Source: Myxococcales bacterium
GTDB taxonomy: Bacteria > Myxococcota_A > UBA9042 > UBA3505
Reading direction: 5' to 3'
Length of the DNA: 64,000 nt
NCBI GenBank assembly: GCA_002728755.1
Contig: PBVT01000016.1
Coordinates: 1 to 64,000, forward strand
Below, one piece after another: positions 24,081-36,500 of this stretch. A program made the position numbers and the translations under genes. The notes under the pieces were generated by a model. It saw only the letters and a list, made by a program, of their open reading frames with translations. It had not been told where the DNA came from and searched no databases. Each line of letters begins with the position of its first letter. The stretch's first letter is position 1.

Positions 24081-24208
24081 TATCCAGAACGTAGTATTCA
24101 CGCCATAAAATGCATCGTCGGACATCGTTTTTTTCGCTCCCCGGTTTCTGTACTTTCACCCCATGGAAATGCATACTGAGTAAGCATTTGAACGGGAGTC
24201 GAATCACC

Positions 24209-27200
24209 TTGAATCACAAGGGGTTAACGGTAACCCTCACGCTGTTTCTATTACTGATCATCGGAGCCTGCTCCGGCGGTGATGGTACCAGTGCGGGTGA
24301 TGTTTTGGGTAAAACCGATGCAGGGGTCCCCGATACCCCCTCCCAATCCGACGCCGACGGCATAGGAAATCCCGTCGACAGCGGCCCAGATACAAAGACC
24401 AATTCGGACAGTCAGACAGACGTTCCGAGTACAGCCGATATCGACGTCTCGGATACACAGGGGGACTGCCCCCCCGGAGCGGGTTGCTTTGGCCAATCCT
24501 GTGAATCGACAGGAGATTGTCAGTCCGGTCTCTGTGTTCCCTTCCTGGGGGATACTGTCTGTAGTGATTTTTGTGATGGTACCTGCCCAGAAGGTTGGGC
24601 CTGTAGTCCCATCGAGACGGGTGGCTCCGATGTCATCTTCGCGTGCGTATCGCGCTTTACCCATTTATGCCTGCCATGCACGACCTCTTCGGATTGCTCT
24701 ACCGGTGATAATGAAAACGTCTGCATCCCCTACGCAGACAAGGGCTCCTTCTGCGGCGCGTCCTGTTCCGAGGAGATCCCCTGTCTGGACGGCTATATGT
24801 GTGAAGAGATCGCCGACGTGGATGGGAATATCAGTTCACAATGTGTCGCCATCGGCAGTGAGTGCTCTTGCGCGACCAAGGCGGTTGAGTTGGGCCTGTC
24901 CACCGTCTGCTACATCAATAATGTGCATGGAACCTGTTCGGGACAGCGCGTTTGCTCTCCATCTGGGTTGACCGAATGCGATGCGAAGGTTCCCGCTGCT
25001 GAAATCTGCAATCTCGAGGACGACAACTGCGACGGAGAGATCGACAACAACATCTGTGACGACGAGAACGAATGTACGGAGGATATCTGCGACCCCTCGG
25101 CGGGCTGTCAGTATATTCCGCTCGATGGCACCCCTTGCGATGACGGAAACGCCTGCAGCTTTGGAGATCAATGTGTCGAGGGGGCCTGCTCCGGCTTTGA
25201 GACCTTCTGTAACGATGACAACCCCTGCACCGAGGATATCTGCAGTGAAAACCAGGGCTGTATCTACGAACCCCTGGATGGATTCTGCGAGGATGGCGAC
25301 GATTGTACCCTCGGTGATCATTGCGAGGGTGGGACCTGTATCAGCGGCATAAGCATCACGTGCGACGATCATAACGAGTGCACGGACGACCTCTGTGACC
25401 CACAGTCTGGCTGTTCCTATGTGCCTATCGAGAGCCTCTGCGACGATGGTAATGCCTGCACGGAGGGCGATCGCTGCCTATTCGGTCAATGCACCCCCCT
25501 GGGGCTCGCGAACTGTGATGACGAAAACGCCTGCACGGACGATAGCTGTGATTCTCTGATCGGCTGCCAACATATAAGCAACAATCTCCCTTGTAACGAC
25601 GGTAACCTCTGCACCCTGGGTGATTATTGCGTAGAGGGCAGCTGTACACCGGCCAACACCTTGATCTGCAATGACTCGAACCCCTGCACAGACGACAGCT
25701 GCTCGCCACAGACCGGTTGTCTTTTCAGCCCAAACACCACGACTTGTAACGACTCCAACGCCTGTACGCTCCATGACAGCTGCGAGAGTGGCATCTGCAT
25801 CTCGTCGGTCGTGGAGAACTGTGATGATTCAAACCCCTGTACCACCGATTGGTGCGACCCGGTTGCCGGCTGCCAACACGCCCCCAATAGCGCGGCCTGT
25901 GACGACGGAAACACGTGCACCATCGGCGATATCTGTTCCGATTCTCTATGTGCCTCGGGTACGACACAGTTGCTATGTAGTGATGGAAACCCCTGCACCG
26001 ATGACATCTGCGATCCCATCGTTGGCTGTACCCATGCAAATAATATTCAGCCCTGTAACGATGGCAACGCCTGTACGACCGGCGACATCTGTTACCAGGG
26101 GGAATGCGGCGGCGCGGGGAACTTGTCCTGCGACGACGGAAACCCCTGCACCCTGGACACCTGCGGCCCCACCACGGGCTGTCTCCACCAGCACGCGCCG
26201 GGCGCGTGCAGTGATGGGAACGCCTGTACGACGGGAGACTCCTGCACAGCCGGAGCCTGCATCACCGACGGTATGCTCGATTGCGACGACGGCAACCCCT
26301 GCACCGACGACTACTGTGATCCGGCAGCGGGCTGTATGCATATAAACAATACGATCCCCTGCAACGATATGAATATATGCACCCTGGGTGATCGCTGTAC
26401 GGATGGTCTCTGTGTCGGTCCGGACCCGCAGGTATGCGACGACGACAACCCCTGTACCGACGACAGCTGTGACGCGGATGACGGGTGTGTCTACGCGGAC
26501 AATACGGATCCCTGCGACGATCTTAATTCCTGTACGACCGACGACATATGCACCGATGGAGACTGTCGCGGAGCCGGCTCCCTGAGCTGCGACGATGACA
26601 ACCCCTGCACTCTCGACATCTGCACTCCCGATGGCGGCTGCGCCCATGAGAATGTAGATACGGCCTGTAGTGACGGAGACCCTTGCACCATCAACGACAG
26701 CTGTGTCGCTGGCGCCTGCACGTCGGGTCTCCAATTGGATTGTAGCGATGGAAACGAATGCACATTGGATAGCTGTGATGCCAGCGGGACCTGTTTGTAC
26801 ACACCCACCGAAGGCTCCTGCGACGACGGCAACCCATGTACCGTCGACGAAGTATGTTCCGACGGCGCCTGTGTACAGACCGATGTACTCGATTGCGACG
26901 ACGACAACAGCTGCACGACCGATTTCTGCTCACCCCTGACCGGGTGTCAGTACACCTTCAACACGTCCCCATGTAGCGACGAGAACGCCTGTACCATCGG
27001 TGACACCTGCTCCGAGGGGAGCTGTGTTACCGACCAGGCCCTGGCCTGCGACGACGGCAACCCGTGTACCGACGACGGTTGCAGCCCCGAGACTGGCTGT
27101 TTTCATATCAACAACACGATCCCATGCAACGACGGAAACGCCTGCACTACCGTAGATATGTGTACCGACGGAACCTGCCAGGGCTCCGTCGCGCCAACCT

Positions 27201-30200
27201 GCGATGACGAAAACATCTGCACGGACGACATCTGTGATCCCTCTGTAGGCTGTACCCATAAGGTCAATGATGTTCCCTGTACGGATGGAAACGCGTGCAC
27301 CCTCGGTGACGTCTGTGCCGGTGGGTCGTGCCAGCCGGGAGCGGTCACGGCCTGTGATGATCTGAACCTCTGTACGACAGACAGTTGTGACCCGAGCTCG
27401 GGCTGCCGGTATGTCGCCAACTCTGTCCCCTGCGATGACGGAAGCGCCTGCACCATTGGCGATATCTGTAGTGACGGTACATGCCTGTCGGGCACAACAA
27501 CTCTTTCCTGTGACGATGGCAACCTGTGCACGGATGATGTCTGTTCGGCCGTTACGGGCTGCTCCAACACTCACAACACGGTCCCATGTGACGATGGCAG
27601 CAGTTGTACGGTGAACGACGTCTGCGCAGCGGGTGCGTGTACACCGGGCCCCGCGGTCAACTGCGACGACAGCAACCCCTGCACCGACGACAGCTGCTCC
27701 CCTGGTAGCGGCTGCCAACATACAAATAACAGCGTTCTCTGCGACGATAACAACGCGTGCACCCTTGGCGACCAATGCATAAATGGCAGCTGCTCGTTCA
27801 CCTCGGTTCCGGATTGCGACGATGGAAACCTCTGTACCACGGACAGCTGCGACAGCGTGGCGGGCTGTCAGCACCCACAGAACACGGTGGCCTGTAGTGA
27901 CGGAGATGTATGTACCACCTCCGATGCCTGTGTCGCAGGAAGCTGTTCGGGTGGCCCGCTTATGAGCTGCGACGATGACAACCCATGCACCACCGACAGC
28001 TGTGATCCCACCCTGGGTTGTATCCATGAGGCCAACACCCTGCCCTGTGACGATGGCAACCATTGCACGACCAACGACGTCTGCTCGGGTGGGACCTGTG
28101 GCAGCAGCACCTTCCCGGACTGCAACGACGGCAACGCTTGTACTACAGACTGGTGTGAGCCCGACGACGGCTGTACCTATGCCAACAACAGCCTCCCATG
28201 CAGTGACGACGACGCCTGTACATTAGAAGACGCTTGTTTGAACGGTACCTGCATCGCTGGTTCCACCGTCGACTGTGATGATGGAAACCCCTGTACCGAC
28301 GACACCTGCGACCCGGATGTGGGCTGTGTTCATACCGCCAACACGGCCTCCTGTGATGACGGGAACGCCTGTACGCTCGATGATGTCTGCTTGAATAAAG
28401 GATGCGTCGCGGGAGACACCGTAAAAGACTGCGACGACAGCAACGGCTGCACCGACGACACCTGCGACCCAGCCCTGGGCTGTGTCCAGACCGACAATAC
28501 CATCGCCTGTAGTGACGGCGACCCCTGCACAATGGGTGACACCTGTTCGGGGGGCGTATGCAGCCATACCAGCACCCAGAATTGTGACGACGGGAACCCC
28601 TGTACCGACGACACCTGCGATCCGGTCGATGGCTGCACGTATACGAAGAATACGGTCGCCTGCGACGATCAGAACGAATGCACCCTCGACGACATATGTG
28701 ACGATGGGAATTGCGCCGGTTCCACCATGCGTGATTGTGACGACGACAACATCTGCACGACCGATGCGTGCGATCCCCTATCCGGTTGTACCAACGTCTT
28801 CAACACCATCCCCTGCTCCGATGCAGACGCCTGTACTACGGGCGACAGCTGCTCCGGAGGCTCCTGCACAACAAGCGGGGTTCTGGATTGTGACGACAGC
28901 AACCCATGCACCGACGACTCCTGCGATCCCGATGTGGGCTGTATCCATGTGTTCAACACAAACGCCTGTAACGACAACAACGACTGCACCAGCGGGGATG
29001 TCTGCTCCGAAGGCACATGCCTGGGGGCTGGCTCTCTGGATTGTGACGACGGAAACGACTGTACCCTGGACATCTGCGATATAGACGGTGGATGCAGCCA
29101 TGAAGATTTGACCGGCCCCTGCAGTGATGACGATCCATGCACCTTGAACGACACCTGTGTCGATGGCCTCTGCGTCTCCGGAGAAGAGCCGGATTGCGAC
29201 GATGGGAACGAATGCACGGCGGACTCCTGCAATAGCGATGGTATCTGCGAGCATACGGCGATCACGGGTAGTTGTGACGACGACGACGCCTGTACAGAGA
29301 ACGATGTCTGCACGGGAACCGTCTGTGGTGGAACGACCGTCGATTGCGACGACGATGAGGTCTGCACCACCGACTATTGTCTGCCTGCGTCCGGCTGCCA
29401 ATATGTACAAAACTCGATCGTCTGTGACGACGGTGATGCCTGTACCAGCGGTGATATCTGCTCAGCCGGTGTGTGCGCCGGTCCCGACACCGTAGACTGC
29501 AACGACGACAACCTATGCACGACCGATAGCTGTGATTCGGGTTCGGGCTGTAGCAATATACATAACAGCCTCCCCTGCGACGATGGAAACGCCTGTACGG
29601 AAAACGATAGCTGCGCCAATGGGGCCTGTAGTGACACCACCAGCGTCGATTGTAACGACGATAATGGCTGCACCACCGACACCTGCGATAGCGTCACGGG
29701 CTGCGCCAATACAAATAACGAATCGCCATGCGATGACGGTGATCTATGTACCCAGGATGACGTCTGCAGCGACGGAGCCTGTGCCGGTGCATCGAGTATG
29801 ACCTGCGTCGACGACAACCTATGCACTAACGACAGCTGTGATCCATTGGTCGGCTGCCAATATCTAGCCAACACCCTCGACTGTGACGACGGCAGTATGT
29901 GTACCGAGAACGATGTATGCTCTGGTGGTGACTGTACGGCCGGCTCAACCGTGAACTGTGACGATGGCGACATCTGCACTGTGGACAGCTGCGATCCGTT
30001 GGAGGGTTGCTCAAACATCGCCTCCTCTCCCTGTTGTGGTAACGAAACGGTCGAAGCGACCGAAGACTGTGACGACGGCAACACCATCGATGGCGATGGT
30101 TGTAGTTCCAGCTGTGAATCCGAGATCGTGCTTGTGCCTGGCTTCGTCGGAGAGACCGGTCCCGCCTTCTTTGGTTGGACCCAATGCGAAGGCTATTTCG

Positions 30201-30583
30201 ACACGACCGCTGCGTCGGAGCTTCCCAGCGAGTGGGGCGACGACTGTACGGGAGAGGAATACAATATGTTACGCCTGGTATGCGGCTCCGACAGCGATAA
30301 TTACGACTATATCGATATCGATAAAAACGTATTCCGCGAAGGACTCACTGGTTTCAGCGAGCTAGGCCTGGTGGATGACGCCAGCTTCTCCGGATGGACC
30401 AATGTGGTACAAGCGGATGGGGGCCATCCCCATAACGGACTGAGCAAATGGGGTGGCACCTGGGACTGCGGTGCAGGGAACCCCAATCTGGCCATTAAGA
30501 ATTTCTGCACCTACGAAGTCGCCAATTGCTTCGGCCAGGGATTAAGCTCAAGTCGGTACCTATGGGTGTATGTCGCACCGTAA
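24209..30583 (+). CDS. Giant Cys-rich repeat lipoprotein 1 (32 x 51-residue repeats)
   Basis: Read from TTG at 24209 the protein is 2124 residues and begins with a clean lipoprotein signal (LNHKGLTVTLTLFLLLIIGAC), with GGGAG upstream. An in-frame ATG at 24110 would add 33 residues unlike a signal peptide and is less likely. After an Asp/Ser linker comes a Cys-rich N-terminal domain ending in a MopE-like metal-binding motif (ICNLEDDNCDGEID). Then 32 full tandem units of about 51 residues with Cys at positions 1, 7, 12, 18, 27, 33, 39 and 44 (consensus start CDDGNPCTDDSCDPxxGC), plus a partial unit. A DUF4215-like motif follows (DCDDGNTIDGDGCSSSCE), then a unique C-terminal domain of about 125 residues. 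Likely a long disulfide-rich, perhaps Ca-binding, surface rod. Paralogous with the next gene. Confidence 0.85.
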   Translation: MNHKGLTVTLTLFLLLIIGACSGGDGTSAGDVLGKTDAGVPDTPSQSDADGIGNPVDSGPDTKTNSDSQTDVPSTADIDVSDTQGDCPPGAGCFGQSCESTGDCQSGLCVPFLGDTVCSDFCDGTCPEGWACSPIETGGSDVIFACVSRFTHLCLPCTTSSDCSTGDNENVCIPYADKGSFCGASCSEEIPCLDGYMCEEIADVDGNISSQCVAIGSECSCATKAVELGLSTVCYINNVHGTCSGQRVCSPSGLTECDAKVPAAEICNLEDDNCDGEIDNNICDDENECTEDICDPSAGCQYIPLDGTPCDDGNACSFGDQCVEGACSGFETFCNDDNPCTEDICSENQGCIYEPLDGFCEDGDDCTLGDHCEGGTCISGISITCDDHNECTDDLCDPQSGCSYVPIESLCDDGNACTEGDRCLFGQCTPLGLANCDDENACTDDSCDSLIGCQHISNNLPCNDGNLCTLGDYCVEGSCTPANTLICNDSNPCTDDSCSPQTGCLFSPNTTTCNDSNACTLHDSCESGICISSVVENCDDSNPCTTDWCDPVAGCQHAPNSAACDDGNTCTIGDICSDSLCASGTTQLLCSDGNPCTDDICDPIVGCTHANNIQPCNDGNACTTGDICYQGECGGAGNLSCDDGNPCTLDTCGPTTGCLHQHAPGACSDGNACTTGDSCTAGACITDGMLDCDDGNPCTDDYCDPAAGCMHINNTIPCNDMNICTLGDRCTDGLCVGPDPQVCDDDNPCTDDSCDADDGCVYADNTDPCDDLNSCTTDDICTDGDCRGAGSLSCDDDNPCTLDICTPDGGCAHENVDTACSDGDPCTINDSCVAGACTSGLQLDCSDGNECTLDSCDASGTCLYTPTEGSCDDGNPCTVDEVCSDGACVQTDVLDCDDDNSCTTDFCSPLTGCQYTFNTSPCSDENACTIGDTCSEGSCVTDQALACDDGNPCTDDGCSPETGCFHINNTIPCNDGNACTTVDMCTDGTCQGSVAPTCDDENICTDDICDPSVGCTHKVNDVPCTDGNACTLGDVCAGGSCQPGAVTACDDLNLCTTDSCDPSSGCRYVANSVPCDDGSACTIGDICSDGTCLSGTTTLSCDDGNLCTDDVCSAVTGCSNTHNTVPCDDGSSCTVNDVCAAGACTPGPAVNCDDSNPCTDDSCSPGSGCQHTNNSVLCDDNNACTLGDQCINGSCSFTSVPDCDDGNLCTTDSCDSVAGCQHPQNTVACSDGDVCTTSDACVAGSCSGGPLMSCDDDNPCTTDSCDPTLGCIHEANTLPCDDGNHCTTNDVCSGGTCGSSTFPDCNDGNACTTDWCEPDDGCTYANNSLPCSDDDACTLEDACLNGTCIAGSTVDCDDGNPCTDDTCDPDVGCVHTANTASCDDGNACTLDDVCLNKGCVAGDTVKDCDDSNGCTDDTCDPALGCVQTDNTIACSDGDPCTMGDTCSGGVCSHTSTQNCDDGNPCTDDTCDPVDGCTYTKNTVACDDQNECTLDDICDDGNCAGSTMRDCDDDNICTTDACDPLSGCTNVFNTIPCSDADACTTGDSCSGGSCTTSGVLDCDDSNPCTDDSCDPDVGCIHVFNTNACNDNNDCTSGDVCSEGTCLGAGSLDCDDGNDCTLDICDIDGGCSHEDLTGPCSDDDPCTLNDTCVDGLCVSGEEPDCDDGNECTADSCNSDGICEHTAITGSCDDDDACTENDVCTGTVCGGTTVDCDDDEVCTTDYCLPASGCQYVQNSIVCDDGDACTSGDICSAGVCAGPDTVDCNDDNLCTTDSCDSGSGCSNIHNSLPCDDGNACTENDSCANGACSDTTSVDCNDDNGCTTDTCDSVTGCANTNNESPCDDGDLCTQDDVCSDGACAGASSMTCVDDNLCTNDSCDPLVGCQYLANTLDCDDGSMCTENDVCSGGDCTAGSTVNCDDGDICTVDSCDPLEGCSNIASSPCCGNETVEATEDCDDGNTIDGDGCSSSCESEIVLVPGFVGETGPAFFGWTQCEGYFDTTAASELPSEWGDDCTGEEYNMLRLVCGSDSDNYDYIDIDKNVFREGLTGFSELGLVDDASFSGWTNVVQADGGHPHNGLSKWGGTWDCGAGNPNLAIKNFCTYEVANCFGQGLSSSRYLWVYVAP
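25055..29956 (+). repeat. 32 tandem 153-bp coding repeats (8-Cys units) in lipoprotein 1
   Basis: Unit period is 153 bp (51 codons); 32 units span 4902 bp, the 6-nt excess being explained by units 6, 16 and 22 with one extra residue and unit 28 with one fewer. Each unit consists of two half-repeats of about 25 residues, both starting C-[DNS]-D-x-x-x-C, with 4 Cys each. Conservation is at the protein level: Cys codons alternate TGC/TGT and neighbouring units differ at many third positions. Confidence 0.92.
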
Positions 30584-33500
30584 AGCAGTAGAAACCCAAG
30601 CCAACTACACTTCCAAAACCTCGAAAGCCACGAACTTGCAAAACAAACCTCATATACTCGTCTGCATGACCCTTGCCGGTCTTGTATTCCTATGGGCCGG
30701 CTGCGGAGGTGATGGTACCAAACCGACGAGTGATCCGGGTGTAGATAGCCAGACCTCCGAGACCTCCCCCACCGACATACAATCGGACGAGACCTCAAGC
30801 CCCACGGAGGTCACCCCGAGCGATATACAAACCGACATCACCGATGCGACCGAAGACGCCAACGCCGAGGTGTTCAGCCTGCAAGACGCCGAAATAACGG
30901 TCACATTCCCCTGTGAATCGGGCGAAGGTTGCTTCGGAGATCTCTGCGAGACGTGGAGCGATTGTGAATCGAGTATCTGTTTGTTTGATCGAGGTGACCG
31001 TCGTTGTTCGGGGACCTGCATTGAGAGCTGCCCGTCTGGCTTCTCTTGCCGTCAGGTGGAGCTGGCGGTGGGCGGCTTCGCGTTCGCCTGTGTGTCCGAT
31101 TTCAGTCATCTCTGCATGCCATGCACGCAGAACTCAGACTGTTCGACGGACTACACACAAAATAGCTGCGCTATCTACGGAACCCAGGGTTATTTCTGCG
31201 GCTCGTCCTGCCAGGACACCACGGAATGTCCCGAGGGCTTTGTCTGCGAACAGATTGAAACGGTCGGTGGGACTTTCGGTGGTCAATGCGTATCCATGAC
31301 CGGGGACTGTGCTTGCTCGGAAACCTCCATTCAACTCGGCTTGAGTACAATCTGCACGGTAAACGGTCCCGATGGACAATGCTCCGCTCCACGCACCTGC
31401 GGCCCCGATGGCATGAACGAATGCCCGGCTCTGACGCCCTCCGATGAGATCTGTAACGGCGTCGACGATAATTGTGATGGGGAAATCGACGAAGGTACCT
31501 GCGACGATGGCAACCCCTGTACAGTGGACACCTGCCTCGGAGCGGGTGGTTGTACACATACCGCAAACGTCGGGCCCTGCTCCGACGGGGATGCCTGCAC
31601 AGACGCCGACATCTGTATAAACGGTGCATGCGTGGGAGAAGCCGTCGTCTGCCAGGATAGCAACCCGTGTACGGATGACAGCTGCGATCCCACCCAGGGC
31701 TGCCTCTTCTCATATAATGGGATTCCCTGTGACGATGAAGACGACTGTACCTTCGGCGATCATTGCGCAGAAGGCGCGTGCCAGGCGGGCAGCACCATCG
31801 TCTGTAACGACAACAACCCCTGTACAGACGATATCTGCGACCCTCTTATCGGCTGTCGCTTCGAGCCCAACGAGGCACCCTGTGATGATAATGACATCTG
31901 CACGGACAGCTCGTATTGCAGCGATAATCGCTGTGTTGGTGCCAGCGTTATTGACTGTAGTGATGGGAATATTTGCACCACAGACAGCTGCGATCCAGTG
32001 GAAGGTTGTAGCCATAGTTTCAATAGCCAACCCTGTGACGATGGCGACCTCTGCACTTTGGGAGATGCCTGCTCCGAAGGTGGTTGTTCATCCGGGTATC
32101 TTGTCTCCTGCAATGACGGAAACTCCTGCACCGACGACAGCTGCGACCCCCTGAACGGCTGCATCTACGATTTCAACGATAGCGACTGTTCCGACGGTAG
32201 TCTTTGCGGCGTCCTGGACCAATGTGTGGAAGGGATCTGTACCGCTCTGGCCCCATTAAATTGCAACGACAACAACCCCTGCACCACCGATTGGTGCGAG
32301 CCCTTGGTTGGCTGCCTCCACGAATTCAACACCGATCCCTGTAACGATGGGAACGCCTGCACACTTGGAGACATCTGTTCGGAAGGGATCTGTACACCAT
32401 CGCCGGTCTTCGACGACTGTAACGACGCTAACCCCTGTACAACCGACAGTTGTGATCCAATCACCGGCTGTAAAAACGAGCCCAATGACAACGCCTGCAC
32501 GGACGGGAACGCCTGCACAACCTTTGATCATTGTGAGGACTCCGCCTGTGTCAGCTCTGGAGCATTGAACTGCAACGACCAGAACGCCTGTACCGACGAT
32601 TCCTGTGATCCCGTCCAGGGCTGCGTGTACACGGCCAACTCGGCATCTTGTAACGATCAGAACGCCTGTACCAGCGGTGACCAATGTGTCGAGGGCATCT
32701 GCGTAAGCACCGGAAATCTCGCCTGTGACGACGGAAACGCCTGCACCAATGACAGTTGTGATCCGACCGAAGGCTGCCAACATCTCCCCAACACGGTCCC
32801 CTGTAGTGATGGCAACCCATGTACCGTGGGCGACGCGTGTATCGCCGGTACTTGTAATTCGGGTCCCGGCCTACTCTGCGACGACGGCAACCCCTGTACC
32901 GACGACAGCTGCACCCCGGCGACGGGCTGCCAGCATACGAACAACACCGACCCCTGTGATGATCATAGCACCTGCACCAGCGACGACACCTGCGTCGAAG
33001 GGGCCTGCATCGGCCAGGGTAGCCTCTTATGCGATGACGGCAACAGCTGCACTCTGGACATCTGTACTGCAGACGGTGGTTGTTCTCACGAAGATATCGA
33101 AGGGAGCTGTAGCGACGGCGACCCCTGCACCGTCAACGACACCTGCGATGCCGGAGTGTGCCAGGCGGGGATTCCCATGGATTGCGACGATAATAACGTC
33201 TGCACGGAAGATCTCTGTACGGCCGAAGGCTCCTGTAGCCACCTTGCAGTCGAGGGAGATTGCGAAGATGGCAACCTCTGCACTACCGGCGATCAATGCG
33301 TCGACGGCCTCTGCATCTCCAACGACGTCAACCCATGCGATGATGGAAATAGCTGCACGACAGACTCGTGCACACCCGAGGGTGGTTGCCAGCATCTCGA
33401 CAACGAGCTCCCCTGCAACGATGGAGACGCCTGCACGATCGGAGACACCTGTAGTGATGGTGTCTGTACTGGCCCTACCCCATTGCTCTGCGACACAGGA

Positions 33501-36500
33501 AATAACTGCGTCCTGGCGGGCTGCGATCCGGCCACAGGGTGCACGCAGACGAACCTCTCGGGAGCGTGCGACGACAGCAACCCCTGTACCGTCGACGACA
33601 AATGTGTCGATGGCTTCTGTATCTCTGGCACGACCGACCTGGACTGTGACGATGGCAACCCCTGTACCGAAGACAGCTGTGATCCGAGCACTGGTTGCGT
33701 CAACACCAATGTGAACAGCTCCTGTGACGATGGCAACGAATGTACGAGTGGGGACGTCTGTTCCGCCGGTATCTGCCAATCGGGAGCCCCCGTCACATGC
33801 AACGACGATGAGCTGTGCACCACCGATTGGTGTGAGCCCGCCGTGGGTTGTATTCACGCGAACAATGTCGTGGCCTGCGACGACGGAAACGCCTGCACCG
33901 TAGGCGACACCTGTCTCGGAGGCTCCTGTGGCACAGGTTCAAGCCTCCTGGACTGTGACGATGGAAATCTATGCACCACCGACAGCTGCGACCCCGATAC
34001 GGGTTGTACCTATGCCTTCAACACCAACCCCTGTGATGACGAGAACATCTGTACCAACAACGACGTCTGTTCCCTTGGTACCTGCCGCCCGGGACCGGAG
34101 ACGGATTGCGACGACTCGAATGTCTGCACCCTCGACTGGTGCGATCCTGTGGACGGCTGTAACCACACCAACACCCCTGGCTCCTGCGACGATGGCAACA
34201 CCTGCACCGTGGGTGACAGCTGTGAGGGTGGCAGCTGTAAAGCGGGTACCAACGAGCTCAACTGCCACGACGGGAAGGTCTGCACTGACGACACCTGTGA
34301 TCAGATCATCGGCTGCGTATTTGTCCCGAATACGGCTCCCTGCACAGATAATGATATTTGCACCGTGGACGATGCATGCGTCGCTGGAAGCTGCGTCTCG
34401 GGGGCGGTCCTGGATTGCGACGACTCGAACAGCTGTACGGACGACACCTGCGACGCCGACATCGGCTGTATCCACACAGATAATACGGCCAGCTGTGACG
34501 ACAACAACCCATGCACCACGTCAGAGACGTGCAGCGATGGCATCTGTACAGGAACCGCGGATGTAGACTGTGACGACGCGAATGCTTGCACTACAGACTC
34601 CTGCCACCCGGTCAGCGGATGTACCCATACCGATAATAGCCTGGCCTGCTCCGACGGCGACGCGTGCACCGTAGGTGACACCTGCACCGATGGGGTTTGC
34701 CAATCCACCGGCAGTTTGAACTGTGACGATGGAAACCCGTGCACAAACGACGTATGCCTGACAGATACGGGCTGTTCCTTTGTGCATAACAGTGAAAGCT
34801 GCGACGACGGAAACGCCTGTACGACTGGCGACATCTGTTCGGCTGGAGCGTGTACCGGACCGAACCCACTGGACTGTGACGACGGCAAGCTCTGTACAAC
34901 CGACTCCTGCGACCTGGATCTCGGTTGCCAACATACGGACAATGATAACCCTTGTACCGATGACAATGTCTGCACCCTGGACGACGTCTGTACGGCCGGC
35001 AGTTGCGAACCGGGAAGCGACAAGGACTGTGATGATTCGAACCCCTGTACCGACGATTCCTGTGATCCGATCTCCGGCTGCATCTATAGTCACAACGCAT
35101 TGGACTGCGATGACGGAAACGCCTGCACCAGTGGAGACGTTTGTGCCGCGGGCACCTGTCAGGCCGGCTCCACAACCCTGGACTGTGATGACGACAACAT
35201 CTGCACAGATGATTCCTGCGATGTAGAGACGGGCTGCAGCCACACCGCAAACACCATCGACTGCACCGACACCGATGTGTGTACCACGGGTGATGTTTGC
35301 CAGGACAAGGTCTGCGCGTCCACGGGCGTACTGGATTGTGATGACTCCAACCCCTGTACAGACGACACCTGTGACCCAGAGATCGGTTGTATTCACACCG
35401 ACAACACCGCGAGCTGTGACGACCAGAATGAGTGCACAACAGGGGATGTTTGTAGTGACGGGTTGTGTACCGCGCCGACAACTCTCGATTGCGACGATGC
35501 CGACGCCTGTACCAGTGACACCTGCGACCCCGACCTGGGCTGCCAGAACGCTGCAAACAACGCACCTTGTAGCGATGACAACGTTTGTACCACGGGCGAT
35601 ATCTGTGCGGCCGGTGTCTGTACCGTCAGTGGTAGCCTCGACTGCGACGACGAAAACGAATGTACAGACGACATCTGCGATCCGGTCCTGGGTTGTATTC
35701 ATACGGACAACACCAACGCCTGCAACGACCAGAACGACTGTACAAGCAACGATGTCTGCAGCGCTGGCCTATGCCAGGGCGATGGAACACTCGATTGCGA
35801 CGACGGTAATATATGTACGATCGACAGCTGTGATATCGACGGCGGTTGTAGCCATACCGCTCGCGAAGGAAGCTGCAGCGACGGAGACCCCTGCACCGTC
35901 GATGACACCTGTGTAGACACGGTCTGCGTCGCAGGGACTGACCGGGATTGTGACGACAGTAACGTCTGCACAACGGACAGTTGCGGAACAGACGGTGAGT
36001 GTATCCATACGGCCAACGCTCTCGTCTGCGATGACGGCAACGCCTGCACCATCGGCGACCATTGCTCCGACTCGGAGTGCGTTGGCACCGGCGCCGCCGA
36101 ATGCGACGACGACGACGTCTGCACCACGGATTCCTGTGATCTGGAGCTGGGTTGTCAGCACAGCGACAACACCCTCTCCTGCAATGACGACAACGTCTGC
36201 ACGACCACAGACACCTGTTCGGGTGGAGCCTGCGTCGGTTCGGGCAGTCTGGCCTGTGACGACTCCAATATATGCACGACGGACACCTGCAACACCGATA
36301 CGGGCTGCGTTCATACAGCCAACAGCTCCCTCTGCAACGATAACGACGCGTGTACGCCCTCCGATATGTGTGTAGACCGGGTCTGTGTCGGCTCGGGCAC
36401 TATCTTATGTGACGATGGGGACGACTGTACGACCGACACCTGTGACTCCACGGATGGTTGCACCTATACCGATAACACCGCGTCCTGCGACGATGGCGAC

